64,000 nt of DNA from UBA6163 sp041753075 (lineage in GTDB: Bacteria; Planctomycetota; Planctomycetia; Pirellulales; Pirellulaceae): NCBI GenBank assembly GCA_041753075.1, contig JBGSVE010000054.1, positions 43,763 to 107,762 on the forward strand, written 5' to 3'. Positions 1 through 9,439 of this stretch are shown one piece after another. A program made the translations under genes and the position numbers. How positions within the stretch are numbered: position 1 is the first letter of the stretch; each line of letters opens with the position of its first letter. Below the pieces are notes generated by a model. The model searched no databases and was not told the origin of the DNA. It worked only from the letters and a program-made list of their open reading frames with translations.

Positions 1-135
1 CAGATCGAAGACAATATGTATCGTGCGAACCTGCAGACGGGTACGGTGCCTGAGAGCGAAGAAAAGCGGACCCAACCCGACCCGGTCTTGAACCCCACAA
101 CTGATTTTGTGCTCACCGAAAAGGAACCACAGTAA
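1..135 (+). CDS. C-terminal end of a probable succinate dehydrogenase membrane subunit (partial)
   Basis: An open frame runs from the window edge to a TAA at 133-135, giving 44 residues ending in TEKEPQ. The visible part is a polar, charged tail with no membrane segment, so the family cannot be read from sequence. The inference rests on position: it ends 1 bp before the ATG of sdhA, and in the sdhCAB order the cytochrome b anchor precedes the flavoprotein. If correct, this is the cytoplasmic tail of the di-haem anchor that passes electrons to quinone. It is truncated by the window, not by mutation. Confidence 0.5.
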   Translation, partial: QIEDNMYRANLQTGTVPESEEKRTQPDPVLNPTTDFVLTEKEPQ

Positions 136-136
136 G

Positions 137-2125
137 ATGTCCGATCATCGCGTAATAGTCGTCGGCGGCGGGCTGGCCGGCTTAGCAGTCACCATGAAAC
201 TCGCCGAATTGGGCGTCAAGGTGGATTTGCTCAGTTTGACGCCGGTGAAACGTTCTCACAGTGTTTGTGCCCAGGGCGGCATCAACAGTTGCAACGACCA
301 AACACGGCAACTCGGTGACAACGAATGGAAGCACTTTGACGACACGGTTTATGGCGGTGACTTTTTAAATCACCAACCGCCCGTCAAGGAAATGGCTTTC
401 TGGGCACCCAAAGTCATTGACTTGATGGATCGGCTTGGCGTGCCGTTCAATCGAACCGGCGAAGGGTTCATCGATCGTCGTCGCTTCGGCGGTACGCTTT
501 ACAAACGAACCGCGTTTGCCGGCGCAACCACCGGCCAACAACTGCTCTATGCACTCGACGAACAAGTCCGTCGTTGGGAATCCGAAGGTGCGGTTAAGAA
601 GTATGAGTTCTGGGATTTTCTGGGCCCGATCCAAGATGAATCCGGGCGTTGTCGCGGCGTCATAGCCCAAGACATGGTGTCGATGGAAATCCGTTCGTTT
701 GCGGCTGATGCGGTGGTCGTGGCAACCGGCGGTTGTGGTTTGTTGTATGGCAAGAGCACGATGAGCGTGTTCTGCAATGGCAGTGCCGTCAGTCGTTGTT
801 TTCAAGCTGGTGCGAAGTATGGCAACGGTGAATTTATCCAAGTTCACCCGACGGCGATTCCGGGAGCGGATAAGTTGCGGTTGATGAGCGAATCGGCGCG
901 CGGCGAAGGCGGTCGCGTTTGGGTGCCACGCCAGCCTCAAGATCCGCGTGAACCGAAATCGATTCCTGAGGCCGATCGTTACTACTTCCTCGAAGAACGC
1001 TACCCGACCTACGGCAACCTGGTGCCGCGTGACATCGCGACGCGCGAGATTTTTGATATTTGCGTCAACGAGGGGCTCAGCGTTGAAGACGATCGCATGT
1101 GCGTTTATCTCGATTTGACGCATATCTCCAAGGCGGAACTGGACCGCAAGCTCGGCGGAATTTTGGAGATCTACGAAAAATTCCAAGGCGTTGATCCACG
1201 CTTCGAGCCGATGAAAATTTTCCCCGCGGTCCACTACAGCATGGGCGGATTGTGGGCCGATTATGTGAAGTCCGCAGATGGTGGATTGTTGCCCGGGGCA
1301 CCGCGAAACCAGATGACCAATATCGACGGTTTATACGCGATCGGCGAGTGCGATTACCAATATCATGGAGCCAATCGCCTGGGTGCGAATTCGTTGTTGT
1401 CGTGCATCTTTTCGGGTTTGTTCATCGGTCCGTCAATCATCAATTACGCCGAAAACCAACGCGGCGGATATAAAAAATTGCCAAGCTCGGTGGTCGATGC
1501 GGCGATGGCGAAACAATCCTCACGCCACAAGACACTTTTGGGCGGCACCGGCGGCAACGAGAATCCGTATTTGATTCATCAAGAACTCGGTGACCTGATG
1601 ACGCGCGCGGCGACGGTCGTTCGTCGCAACGACCAATTGCGACAAGCACTCGAAAAGACCGACGAGCTGCACCAGCGAGCGATGAAGGTCAGTTTGTCGG
1701 ATACCGGCAATTGGACCAACCAAAACGTCATCTTCGCCAAGGCCGTTCAGGATATGTTCCCGTTGGCCAAGACGTTGCTGCAAGGTGCGCTGATGCGTGA
1801 TGAATGTCGCGGTGCCCACTACAAGCCCGATTTCGAGAAGCCCAGTTTGCAGGCCACCGACCCGGTTGAAAAACGTCAACAAGCCGAACAATGGTGTGAC
1901 GAGTTCGAGGCCAACAACAAACGGTTCCTCAAGAGCTCAATCGGCACTTGGAATGAGGGCACAAATCAACCGACGATCACCTACGAAGATGTGGATACAT
2001 CATTGATCCCGCCGCGGCCGCGGTTGTACGGTTTGGTCGGTGCCGAGGAAATCGAAAGAATTTGGAACGAACGTGCTGTCGCAAAAAAAACGGGCGCGAA
2101 GCATAGTGAACTTGTTGCTCAATAA
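137..2125 (+). CDS. sdhA: Succinate dehydrogenase / fumarate reductase flavoprotein subunit
   Basis: This is the catalytic subunit of complex II. It oxidises succinate to fumarate using covalently bound FAD, on the cytoplasmic face of the membrane. The N-terminus has the dinucleotide-binding GGGLAGL (from residue 10), and RSHSVCAQGGIN follows with H41 as the expected FAD-attachment histidine. The active-site stretch HPTAIPGADKLRLMSESARG lies near residue 240. At 662 residues it is long, as in the Wolinella FrdA-like (type B) enzymes rather than the roughly 590-residue E. coli type. An upstream in-frame TTG at 107 would add ten residues, but it overlaps the preceding gene and the family start fits the ATG at 137. 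It is followed 30 bp later by sdhB. Confidence 0.97.
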   Translation: MSDHRVIVVGGGLAGLAVTMKLAELGVKVDLLSLTPVKRSHSVCAQGGINSCNDQTRQLGDNEWKHFDDTVYGGDFLNHQPPVKEMAFWAPKVIDLMDRLGVPFNRTGEGFIDRRRFGGTLYKRTAFAGATTGQQLLYALDEQVRRWESEGAVKKYEFWDFLGPIQDESGRCRGVIAQDMVSMEIRSFAADAVVVATGGCGLLYGKSTMSVFCNGSAVSRCFQAGAKYGNGEFIQVHPTAIPGADKLRLMSESARGEGGRVWVPRQPQDPREPKSIPEADRYYFLEERYPTYGNLVPRDIATREIFDICVNEGLSVEDDRMCVYLDLTHISKAELDRKLGGILEIYEKFQGVDPRFEPMKIFPAVHYSMGGLWADYVKSADGGLLPGAPRNQMTNIDGLYAIGECDYQYHGANRLGANSLLSCIFSGLFIGPSIINYAENQRGGYKKLPSSVVDAAMAKQSSRHKTLLGGTGGNENPYLIHQELGDLMTRAATVVRRNDQLRQALEKTDELHQRAMKVSLSDTGNWTNQNVIFAKAVQDMFPLAKTLLQGALMRDECRGAHYKPDFEKPSLQATDPVEKRQQAEQWCDEFEANNKRFLKSSIGTWNEGTNQPTITYEDVDTSLIPPRPRLYGLVGAEEIERIWNERAVAKKTGAKHSELVAQ

Positions 2126-2155
2126 ACCACTTAATTTATACCAGAGGCCATCGCC

Positions 2156-3010
2156 ATGATCGCACCTGCACCTGAGAAGAAAAAGCGTCCGAGTCACTTC
2201 CGTGTTCGCGTCCTGCGTCAAGATGGCCCGGGCATGGAATCGTATTGGCAATTGTTCGACGTGCCGTATGAGCGCGAAATGAATGTCATCAGTGTGCTGC
2301 AACGCATCGCGGCGATGGCCGAGACCGTTGATAAGCAAAAGGTGACGCCGGTCGCTTGGGATTGCGGTTGCCTTGAGGAAGTTTGCGGCTCCTGCACGAT
2401 GGTGATAAACGGTCGCGTGCGGCAAAGCTGCAGCGCCCTGGTCGACAATTTGCTCAATGACAATCCCGACGAAATCCTGCTAGAACCGATGAGCAAATTT
2501 CCGGTGGTAAGGGATTTGGTCGTCGATCGCCAACGCTTGTTCCGCGCGTTGGAGCGTGTCGAAGCTTGGGTGCCGGTCGATAGTTATTACGACATGGGAC
2601 CGGGCGAACGCCAATTGCGCGCCAACCAGGAGCAATCGTATCCGTTGAGTCAGTGCATGAGCTGCGGTTGTTGCTTGGAAGCGTGTCCGCAATACACCAA
2701 GATTGAGTTGACTCGCGCCGCGGACGAAACCGAAGCCGCGTTCGAGGCCCGCAAAATGGCGGAGTTTGATGAAGCGTTTGTCGGTGCGCATGCGATTTCA
2801 CAAGCGATGTTGTTCAACCTTCATCCCACCGGAAAGTCGCTTGCCGCTGAGCGTTTGGATGCGTTGATGGGGCCCGGTGGAATCGCAGTTTGTGGCAATG
2901 CCCAAAACTGCGTTGCGGTTTGTCCCAAGGAAATTCCGCTGACGACATCCATCGCCCGAGCCGGGCGCGCGACGACGGTTCACGCGATCAAAAAGTGGTT
3001 CGATCGGTAG
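2156..3010 (+). CDS. sdhB: Succinate dehydrogenase / fumarate reductase iron-sulfur subunit
   Basis: This subunit carries electrons from the SdhA flavin to the membrane quinone site. The plant-ferredoxin-like [2Fe-2S] site is visible as C72, C77, C80 and C92, with an extra cysteine at 70. The C-terminal half holds CMSCGCCLEACPQY (C167, C170, C173, C177) and a third cluster motif, CGNAQNCVAVCPKEI, near residue 250. At 284 residues it is somewhat longer than the usual 230-250. The ATG at 2156 follows an AGAGG-like sequence. Its last 23 bp overlap, tail to tail, the 3' end of the NHL-repeat gene on the other strand. Confidence 0.97.
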   Translation: MIAPAPEKKKRPSHFRVRVLRQDGPGMESYWQLFDVPYEREMNVISVLQRIAAMAETVDKQKVTPVAWDCGCLEEVCGSCTMVINGRVRQSCSALVDNLLNDNPDEILLEPMSKFPVVRDLVVDRQRLFRALERVEAWVPVDSYYDMGPGERQLRANQEQSYPLSQCMSCGCCLEACPQYTKIELTRAADETEAAFEARKMAEFDEAFVGAHAISQAMLFNLHPTGKSLAAERLDALMGPGGIAVCGNAQNCVAVCPKEIPLTTSIARAGRATTVHAIKKWFDR

Positions 3011-3959
3011 CGAATTTTAAGACGCGGCCATGAACGCTGTATTCCGCAACAAACAAATTGCCATCTTGATCGACGGCGACACCGTGGGGTGCGTTTAAGA
3101 TTCCCGTTCGCCAACGAGCCGGTTCAATCTTGTTGGTGGCAAATTCACCAGCCGTCGTATTGTGGCCGACCGTTGCTAATCGTTTGCCGTCGGTAGCCAA
3201 AAAACTGACGCGGCCTTCGATTTCTCCAACCACCGCCACCTTGCCGTGAATCGTGACTGCCGCCGGTCGCAACATGTCGGGTATGGTTCCCAATACGTCG
3301 CCGTCGAGCGACAACATCACCATGCGGCGATTCTCGCGGTCACAACACAGCAGTTGCGGCGGATCAAATCGAGTATCGACGACGATTTTGTGGCAAGTCT
3401 TGAAGCCATAGGGTGCTTCGCGGCCACCGAAGCTGCGGACATATTTACCGTCAGCAGCCAAGATATGGATGAGGTCATTGCCATATCCGTCGGCGGCAAA
3501 TATCCGGCCATCGGGGGCAACGACGACGCAGGTCAATTTCTTCAGGTTGCCATCGAACGCGGCTTTGCCGATCCGCATTTCCTCGGTCCCGTCCAAACGC
3601 ATTTTGATTACCGATTGGCCATCTGATGGTGTCCCGATAATGAATTCGCCTTTATCATCTTCGGCAATCACGAACCCGTGAAAGTCATGGTCATATTTTG
3701 GCAGGTTATGCAAGTAATCACCGCCGGCGGAATAGACCTGGATGCCGGGACGTGGGCCGCCTCCGACGCTGACGAAAATGCGACCATCCTTGCTGACGGC
3801 AATATCACCGTGCATATTGCCCAGCGTCGCCATCTCGTCGGGCAGATGAAGTGGGTTGTCGGTGGCTACCGTCGGCAGCGGGCTGTCGGCGGCGACTGGC
3901 AGCGCGCAGACGACGACGTAAAAGAAAAGGCCGGCGAGGGAAAACAATCGCAGCATCAT
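2988..3959 (-). CDS. Exported NHL-repeat (beta-propeller) protein
   Basis: An exported protein of 323 residues, starting at a tandem ATG at 3959 preceded by GGAG at good spacing; a longer frame to 4016 lacks a ribosome site. The first 25 or so residues form a signal peptide ending near VAADS. The rest reads as NHL or six-bladed propeller repeats: segments such as GRIFVSVGGGPRPGIQVYSA, GRIFAADGYGNDLIHIL and GNLFVAEYSVHGRVLKF each follow a turn and precede a short strand. Such propellers bind partners or act as lyases or hydrolases; no catalytic site can be assigned. The gene converges on and overlaps sdhB, and diverges from the HExxH gene across only 43 bp. Confidence 0.85.
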   Translation of the reverse strand: MMLRLFSLAGLFFYVVVCALPVAADSPLPTVATDNPLHLPDEMATLGNMHGDIAVSKDGRIFVSVGGGPRPGIQVYSAGGDYLHNLPKYDHDFHGFVIAEDDKGEFIIGTPSDGQSVIKMRLDGTEEMRIGKAAFDGNLKKLTCVVVAPDGRIFAADGYGNDLIHILAADGKYVRSFGGREAPYGFKTCHKIVVDTRFDPPQLLCCDRENRRMVMLSLDGDVLGTIPDMLRPAAVTIHGKVAVVGEIEGRVSFLATDGKRLATVGHNTTAGEFATNKIEPARWRTGILNAPHGVAVDQDGNLFVAEYSVHGRVLKFATDRTTF

Positions 3960-4002
3960 TCGACTCCAAGGGAAAAGGGTTGGGCAAAGCACTACTATAA
4001 CC

Positions 4003-4563
4003 ATGCGCACGATCACAAAAGTTTACCAAGACCCGCTCGACGTGATATGGTTGCAAACCGCCAGCGCGTTGGGCATTCACGTCGTCCGCAGCGATGAGGT
4101 GTTCGCGTCGTGGAACGGTGCCGGTGTGTTGACAATCGGAACCGCCGCGACGCTGGATATCGATGACTCGTTGGCGCAAATGATTCTGCATGAAATCTGT
4201 CATCTGCTTGTCGAAGGCCCCAGCGCGATGAGGCTGGCGGACTGGGGCATTGGTGGCGGCGACGTCGGCGGGCGGGTTCGCGAACACGCCTGTTTGCGAG
4301 TTCAAGCGGCGCTGGCTGACACGGTTGGCATGCGTGCGTTCTTCGCCGCAACGACGGTGTTTCGCAAATACTACGACGCGTTAGAAGCCGATCCATTGGT
4401 ACCGGCGGATGATCCAGCGGTGGTGTTGGCAACGCCCGCATGGCAGCAATCGCGTCGCGATCCGTGGCAAGCGGCGCTGGATCGCGCGCTGCGTCTGAGC
4501 GCCGCGATCGAATCAATCGTTAGCGAAATTGCCCCGACGAATTCGGTTTGGTCAAGAACCTAG
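4003..4563 (+). CDS. Small HExxH-motif protein of unknown function
   Basis: A 186-residue protein that I cannot assign to a named family. It has no signal peptide or membrane segment. The clear feature is LHEICHLLVEG with H63, E64 and H67, a zincin-like HExxH metal site in a predicted helix; a histidine and glutamate further on (REHACLR, near residue 95) could supply a third ligand. This resembles the metal site of ImmA/IrrE-like and other small metallopeptidases, but similarity beyond the motif is not evident. The start ATG at 4003 faces the divergent NHL gene across 43 bp, so the two may share a promoter region. The downstream junction holds a paired palindromic element. Confidence 0.75.
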   Translation: MRTITKVYQDPLDVIWLQTASALGIHVVRSDEVFASWNGAGVLTIGTAATLDIDDSLAQMILHEICHLLVEGPSAMRLADWGIGGGDVGGRVREHACLRVQAALADTVGMRAFFAATTVFRKYYDALEADPLVPADDPAVVLATPAWQQSRRDPWQAALDRALRLSAAIESIVSEIAPTNSVWSRT

Positions 4564-4588
4564 TGCCTTGATTTTTGCGCTGAGGCGA

Positions 4589-4652
4589 TTGTAGAACGGT
4601 TGTCCCCAACCGTTTGGGCGGTCCTAAACGGGTGGGGACAACCGGTCGACAA
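4589..4652. repeat. Family A palindromic element, two inverted copies
   Basis: Two head-to-head copies of GTAGAACGGTTGTCCCCAAC-like sequence. Each copy is itself a hairpin (AACGGTTG / CAACCGTT around a short loop). The pair fills the junction between the convergent HExxH and DsbD-like genes and ends 4 bp before the DsbD stop. Relatives lie near 8447, 25691 and 56804. It may act as a bidirectional terminator. Confidence 0.85.
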
Positions 4653-4656
4653 TTAA

Positions 4657-7266
4657 CTAATGCGCCGCAGGAACGAGCACTTGCGCGGGCCGGTCGCTGA
4701 CTAGTCTTGACGATGGCGTGGCTGACGCCGCGAGGCCATCCACACTCGCACCGGCTTTTCGCAACGCCTTCAACACGTCGCCTTGAGTGATCAAGTCGCG
4801 CAGCACAATCGGCTCGTTCGGCTGCTTGCCTGGATAAACCGCCAACACCGGAATCGCATTGCTGTTCAATTCCAACAACTTGTTCTTGATTTCGTCGTTT
4901 TGGTCGGTCCAATCGGCCAACATCGCCACGGCGTCTAATTCGTTAACCAGCTTGCTAGTCTTTTGCGTATTGATCGCGACGTTGTAATTAACGATGCAAT
5001 TGACGCACCACTTCGCCGTAAAATCGATCAACACCGTGCGACCTTCGGATTGCAATTGTTGCAATCGCGCTTCGTCGTAAGGTTCCCACGCCAAGACCGC
5101 TGGCGAAGGTGCCAAAAAACGGAACGCCAAGATGCCGACCAACACCGCCGACGCCAAACCACCGGACCAAGCGGCCAAGCGACGGTCCAGCGACGACCAA
5201 CTGGGCACTTGGCCAATCACCCAACACCCAAACCAAACTCCGATTAACGTTGCGAATACCGGCATACGATCGTCTTCGGAAAATCCGCCGAACAGATAGA
5301 CGACGGTGCCGAGCAATAAGAACGCCAACAATTGTTTGAAGATATCCATCCAGTTGCCCGGCTTGGGAAAATAAGCCAACAACGCCGGATACAACGCGAT
5401 CAACAAATACGGCAACGCCATACCCAAACCGACAGCGGTGAAAATCACGAACGTCACGATCGGCGGTTGGCCAAGCGTGTATGCAAACACGGTTCCCAAC
5501 AACGGACCGCTGCAGGGCGTGGCCAGCAGCGTGGTAAAGATGCCTTTGAAGAACGCACCACCGGCACCTTCTTGGCGTTGCAATTGTTGCGTTGCTTTGC
5601 CGCCGACAAATCCGGGCAAGGGGATTTCCCAAACGCCGAGAAAGCTGAGCGCCATCGCGAATACGAGCAATGTCACGCCGAGTCGAAACTCAAAATACGT
5701 GAATTGTTGGCCCCAGGAAAACGAGAAGAACGACGCCATCGCCGCTAGCGCCCAGAAGACGACTAAAATGCCCAGCGTGTACCACAAGTTTAGCGTCAGC
5801 ACGCGACCGCGATCGGCACCAGCTTGCTCGGCGAAAGCCATGACCTTCAAGCCGACGACGGGCAATACGCAGGGCATTAAATTCAAGATCAAACCGCCGC
5901 ACATCGCCATCGCAATAATGGCGGGCAAGGGAAATCCCGAGGGTTCAGTAACGGCGGGCGGTTCGGTAACGGCGGGAGGCTGCTCGGCGGCGGCTTTGTT
6001 GTTGGCACCGTTGTCGTTGGTGGTTGCCGCGTTGTCCAGCGCAGCGACCGAGTTGGCGGTTCTCGTCTCCGGTGCAGGTGATTGTTCGGTGGCGAGATCG
6101 GGCGTTGTCGCTGGCGTGACAGGCATCACCGAAGGCGTTGCAATCGCGTCCACGTCATCGACCCAGTTGATCGTGGCCGCAGCGTCCATCGCTTCGGCGC
6201 GGGAGACACTGGTGAAACTGACCGGCGTCACCGCATCATCGCCAACCTTCCCAACGCCAAGCGAAGCGACAAAGCGGAGGCCCTTGGGCGGCAAGCAACT
6301 GCCATCATTGCAAGCTTGGTAGGCAATCAAACCCTCGATCTTCGCCACGCCAGCTTTCGCATCGGCGGGCACCATAACGGGCAATTCCCACGTCGCCGCA
6401 CCGGCGTGATAAATCAGCGGCGGTTGGCCCGGTGCGATGATGCTGGAAATGGTTTTGTTGGTCGTTGCCGGACCGCCAATGCGAAGTCCCGATTTGTTCT
6501 CAATGACAAAATTAGTGCTTGATTCGGTATCATCCACAGCAGCCGGGTAAACGTGGTATTCAATATCGGGAGTCGCGGTAAAAATCAGCTTGGCGCGGTT
6601 CCCCGGTGCCACAGTTGCGGGTTCCAAGCGTGCCGTCCACGAGACGGCGTAGCCGCGGTCGCGATAAGGATCAAGCTTGATCGCGGCGGTCTTGATCGCA
6701 TCCAACTTGGCAACCAAAGTTTCGTTGATTGCAAAGCAAGCACCGCCAACGCGACAAACTTGAGCCCGCACTTCAACGTTGACTTCGCCTGAGAAATCGG
6801 CCGGCAACGAAATCGGTGCGGACCACGTGACTTCCTCATCGTGCTCCTCGATCGTCAACCCAGGCCATACGCTGGACACGCTCTGTGACGGCGGGAAATC
6901 AGGCTCCAGTGCGCCGGTCAGTGCCACGCCCGGTTGATCGCCCAGCGTAATGATCGTCGCCAGCGGTCCGCCGGGAGCCTGGGTCGTCGAGTAAACATGG
7001 TGTCGCGGTGCCAACTCGGCAAGCACCGACAAGGTCCCGCTAGTTGCATCGTTGCGAACGATTGAGGCGGTGAAGCGAGATGGATTTTTGTCGTTCAGGC
7101 CATTGGGGTTGGGCCGGCTGCTGCCAAGCGACAACTTCGGGAATACATCCAACCCGGTGCCAAGATCGGATTGAGCCACCGCCGCTGGCAGCGCAGACCA
7201 AACGACCAACCACGTCGCCAGTAATGAGAGAATGATCTGGCGGCGGAATGAGGGCAGACTTTGCAT
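4657..7266 (-). CDS. DsbD-family thiol:disulfide interchange protein (two N-terminal DsbD-like domains, transmembrane CcdA-like core, thioredoxin domain)
   Basis: An 869-residue membrane protein predicted to carry reducing equivalents from cytoplasmic thioredoxin to the periplasm. The start at 7266 is chosen because AGGAG lies 7 bp upstream; a signal peptide follows. Two DsbD-alpha-like domains precede the membrane part (roughly residues 50-195 and 205-340), with cysteine motifs AQVCRVGGACFAI and YQACNDGSCLPP. After a low-complexity Ala/Thr/Pro linker (about 345-440) come about eight membrane segments with the paired cysteines in LMPCVLPVVGLK and LLATPCSGPLLG. The C-terminus is a thioredoxin fold with WCVNC. 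Expected partners are cytochrome c maturation or disulfide isomerases. An APH-fold kinase gene lies 41 bp upstream, probably in one operon. Confidence 0.93.
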   Translation of the reverse strand: MQSLPSFRRQIILSLLATWLVVWSALPAAVAQSDLGTGLDVFPKLSLGSSRPNPNGLNDKNPSRFTASIVRNDATSGTLSVLAELAPRHHVYSTTQAPGGPLATIITLGDQPGVALTGALEPDFPPSQSVSSVWPGLTIEEHDEEVTWSAPISLPADFSGEVNVEVRAQVCRVGGACFAINETLVAKLDAIKTAAIKLDPYRDRGYAVSWTARLEPATVAPGNRAKLIFTATPDIEYHVYPAAVDDTESSTNFVIENKSGLRIGGPATTNKTISSIIAPGQPPLIYHAGAATWELPVMVPADAKAGVAKIEGLIAYQACNDGSCLPPKGLRFVASLGVGKVGDDAVTPVSFTSVSRAEAMDAAATINWVDDVDAIATPSVMPVTPATTPDLATEQSPAPETRTANSVAALDNAATTNDNGANNKAAAEQPPAVTEPPAVTEPSGFPLPAIIAMAMCGGLILNLMPCVLPVVGLKVMAFAEQAGADRGRVLTLNLWYTLGILVVFWALAAMASFFSFSWGQQFTYFEFRLGVTLLVFAMALSFLGVWEIPLPGFVGGKATQQLQRQEGAGGAFFKGIFTTLLATPCSGPLLGTVFAYTLGQPPIVTFVIFTAVGLGMALPYLLIALYPALLAYFPKPGNWMDIFKQLLAFLLLGTVVYLFGGFSEDDRMPVFATLIGVWFGCWVIGQVPSWSSLDRRLAAWSGGLASAVLVGILAFRFLAPSPAVLAWEPYDEARLQQLQSEGRTVLIDFTAKWCVNCIVNYNVAINTQKTSKLVNELDAVAMLADWTDQNDEIKNKLLELNSNAIPVLAVYPGKQPNEPIVLRDLITQGDVLKALRKAGASVDGLAASATPSSRLVSDRPAQVLVPAAH

Positions 7267-7307
7267 ATAAAAACTCCTGGTTACCGCTTTGACGCGGCGA
7301 CGCACGA

Positions 7308-8351
7308 CTAGCTTACTTGCGACACGCCGATACTACGTAGCAAAAACGCGACATGCCTATCCACGGCAGCCATTTCACCGGGGAATTTTCGTTGTTCAAG
7401 CTCGACCCAAACAACCCAATTTGCCAATTGAATGTACCAACTGGCTGATTCCAGCGCCTTGACCAGTTCCTCGGCCTGCGTATCAAACGGTCGTTGCAAA
7501 CGGTAGCCAGCGGACGCGGCTTGGGCGAGTGCGGTTGAATCGATTCCGAAACCTCGAAAACTGCCGATCCAGCGGGCCAGATCGGACGCCGCATTGTCGC
7601 GTTTGATGGCGTCCAGATCAACCATGCCGACCACCTCGCCACCGGCGAACAAAATATGCTCGCGGTGCGGATCGCCGTGGGCCCAAACGGTCGCCAGCGG
7701 ACGGTGGAGCCAGCGACTGAGCGTGTACACGGCAGCGCGATGTAAACTCGGCCAATTGGCGAGCGTGGACGCGGCTCGTCGCAACGTTTCGCTCGCAAAA
7801 TGGGATCGATTGATCGCCTTGGGGACCAGCGATTTCAGTTCGGCCAAACGATCAACGCGGCGAATGACGGCCGGTGCGACCTGGCTGGCGACGGCGTCAT
7901 CCGGGCAAAACGAACTCAGCGATTCATGAAAACGCGCGATTGCGGACGCGCCCTGAAAAACGGCATTATAAATCGCGTCCACCGGCAACGAGGACTCGCC
8001 AGGCGCGGGGATTGCGCTTCCGGGCAGCCAGGTCGACATCTCGAAATGCGCGTCGCCGATTGTAAAACGAGATTTTTCAGCCGACGTTTTCTTCAGTTTG
8101 GGTAGCCAGGTGAGCGTCCGGCAGGCGTGGTTTTGCAGTTCGTGAATCGCATCCACGCGGGACGCCCAGGTACCTGGCGACCAGCGTTTCAACGCGAACT
8201 GGCCGCCGTCGCAGTCGCACCGCGCGACCGTCCCACCGCTGAAACCGGGATTCACCGCAACGATTTCGTCGGGCTCACGGCCCAGCAACTCGCTCGCCGC
8301 CGCCCAGGCCACTCGATCGGAATGAAAGTCACCAGCAGCCATCGTCATCAT
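7308..8351 (-). CDS. Aminoglycoside-phosphotransferase-fold kinase
   Basis: About 347 residues of the APH/choline-kinase fold. The catalytic loop is visible as VWAHGDPHREHILF and is followed by the metal-binding GMVDLDAIKRDNA. The N-terminal lobe begins with a glycine-rich strand (NPGFSGGTVARCDCDGG), then a strand with the probable ATP-binding lysine in FALKRW. Members phosphorylate antibiotics, sugars, choline or homoserine; the substrate cannot be inferred. The first start in the frame is a TTG at 8366, but ATGs at 8351, 8348 and 8342 are more likely, and no clear ribosome site separates them. The gene runs into the DsbD-like gene and is probably co-transcribed with it. Confidence 0.85.
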   Translation of the reverse strand: MMTMAAGDFHSDRVAWAAASELLGREPDEIVAVNPGFSGGTVARCDCDGGQFALKRWSPGTWASRVDAIHELQNHACRTLTWLPKLKKTSAEKSRFTIGDAHFEMSTWLPGSAIPAPGESSLPVDAIYNAVFQGASAIARFHESLSSFCPDDAVASQVAPAVIRRVDRLAELKSLVPKAINRSHFASETLRRAASTLANWPSLHRAAVYTLSRWLHRPLATVWAHGDPHREHILFAGGEVVGMVDLDAIKRDNAASDLARWIGSFRGFGIDSTALAQAASAGYRLQRPFDTQAEELVKALESASWYIQLANWVVWVELEQRKFPGEMAAVDRHVAFLLRSIGVSQVS

Positions 8352-8446
8352 CGTTGTCGCCGTCAAGATCGCCGGAATTGTTGCCCTGGGGCGACTTGCG
8401 CGCTATCCTTAAGTTTGCGTTCGCATTTGTTCGGTCGCCAAATGCA

Positions 8447-8475
8447 CATTGTAGAACAATTGCCCCAACTGCTAC
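8447..8475. repeat. Degenerate family A element
   Basis: A decayed single copy (TTGTAGAACAATTGCCCCAA and following bases) in the divergent promoter region between the APH-fold kinase and the TraB-like gene, ending about 20 bp before the GTG start of the latter. Confidence 0.55.
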
Positions 8476-8493
8476 GAGCCAAGGAAATCCGCT

Positions 8494-9387
8494 GTGAAGT
8501 CTCTGATCTCGATTCGATTTCTGGCGCTGGTCGGCAGCACGATTTTGTCGATTGCAGGCAGCAATCTGTTCGCCGATGAATTGGGCAAACCGAAAAAGGA
8601 TGCTGCATTCGTTCGCGTCAGCAAACTCGAAAACAAAGCACCCAAGGGATTAGAAACGGCGATCGTTCGCTATGTCGGTGTCGAAGGCACGAAGTATGCC
8701 GGCCAAACCGTCGATTTGGTTGGCGTCGTTCATATTGGCCAACGGGAATACTACCAAGAGCTACGATCGCGGTTGGCCCAGTACGATGTGGTGCTTTACG
8801 AATTGGTCGCGCCGGACGGCACGCGGATTCGACCCGAAGACCTTGCCGAGCGACGTTCAGTGTTGGCGTCGATGCAAACCGGCATGAAGGACATGCTCAA
8901 CCTCGAGTATCAACTCGAACACATCGATTACCTGGCCGAGAATTTTCGTCACGCCGACATGAGCCCTGATGAGTTTATGGAGGACATGGCAAATCGCGGT
9001 GACGATCTGTGGAAAATGTTCGCGCGAATGATGGGCGCGGGCCTGGCGACCCAGGCTGCATCGGGCGGCGACGCAGGATTGTTGATCGCGCTAATGAGTT
9101 CGGACCGTTCGATGAAATTGAAACAAGTGATGGCCAAGCAGTTGACCGACGTGGATGCGGTCACCGCGGGAATGGATGACGCCAGCGGCGAGAACACGCT
9201 AATAAAAGGGCGCAATCGCAAGGCGTTTGAAGTCTTGAAACAAGAGCTCGACGCCGGCAAAAAGTCGATCTCCGTGTTTTATGGCGCTGGCCATTTAAGC
9301 GACATGGCCGATCGATTGGAGAAAGATTATGGCATGAAGGCAACGACAACAACCTGGTTGACCGCCTGGGATTTGCAACGCAACTAG
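8494..9387 (+). CDS. Exported TraB/PrgY/GumN-like protein
   Basis: A 297-residue protein with a signal peptide (residues 1-28). The mature part matches the TraB/GumN superfamily pattern: an early histidine in VGVVHIGQREYY (H80), VVLYELVAPDG with E103, and a late GAGHLSDMADRL (GxGH). These conserved His/Glu positions form the proposed active site of Tiki-like metallopeptidases and of the pheromone-shutdown protein PrgY, so an extracytoplasmic hydrolase is the best guess. The start is GTG at 8494, supported by AAGGAAA about 6 bp upstream. The two genes before it are divergent and the sulfatase operon starts 52 bp downstream. Confidence 0.82.
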   Translation: MKSLISIRFLALVGSTILSIAGSNLFADELGKPKKDAAFVRVSKLENKAPKGLETAIVRYVGVEGTKYAGQTVDLVGVVHIGQREYYQELRSRLAQYDVVLYELVAPDGTRIRPEDLAERRSVLASMQTGMKDMLNLEYQLEHIDYLAENFRHADMSPDEFMEDMANRGDDLWKMFARMMGAGLATQAASGGDAGLLIALMSSDRSMKLKQVMAKQLTDVDAVTAGMDDASGENTLIKGRNRKAFEVLKQELDAGKKSISVFYGAGHLSDMADRLEKDYGMKATTTTWLTAWDLQRN

Positions 9388-9439
9388 GCTCTTTTTAGTT
9401 ACAATCGGGCTCTTCTACCTACTTTGCAAGCCCCTTCCC

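Noticed and set aside
365..1234. A 289-codon minus-strand open frame inside sdhA
   Set aside because: It is antisense to a strongly conserved enzyme, has Arg/His-rich composition typical of a shadow frame and matches no family.
7308..8351. Aminoglycoside resistance gene
   Set aside because: The fold is that of APH kinases, but these are diverse and nothing points to antibiotic modification.
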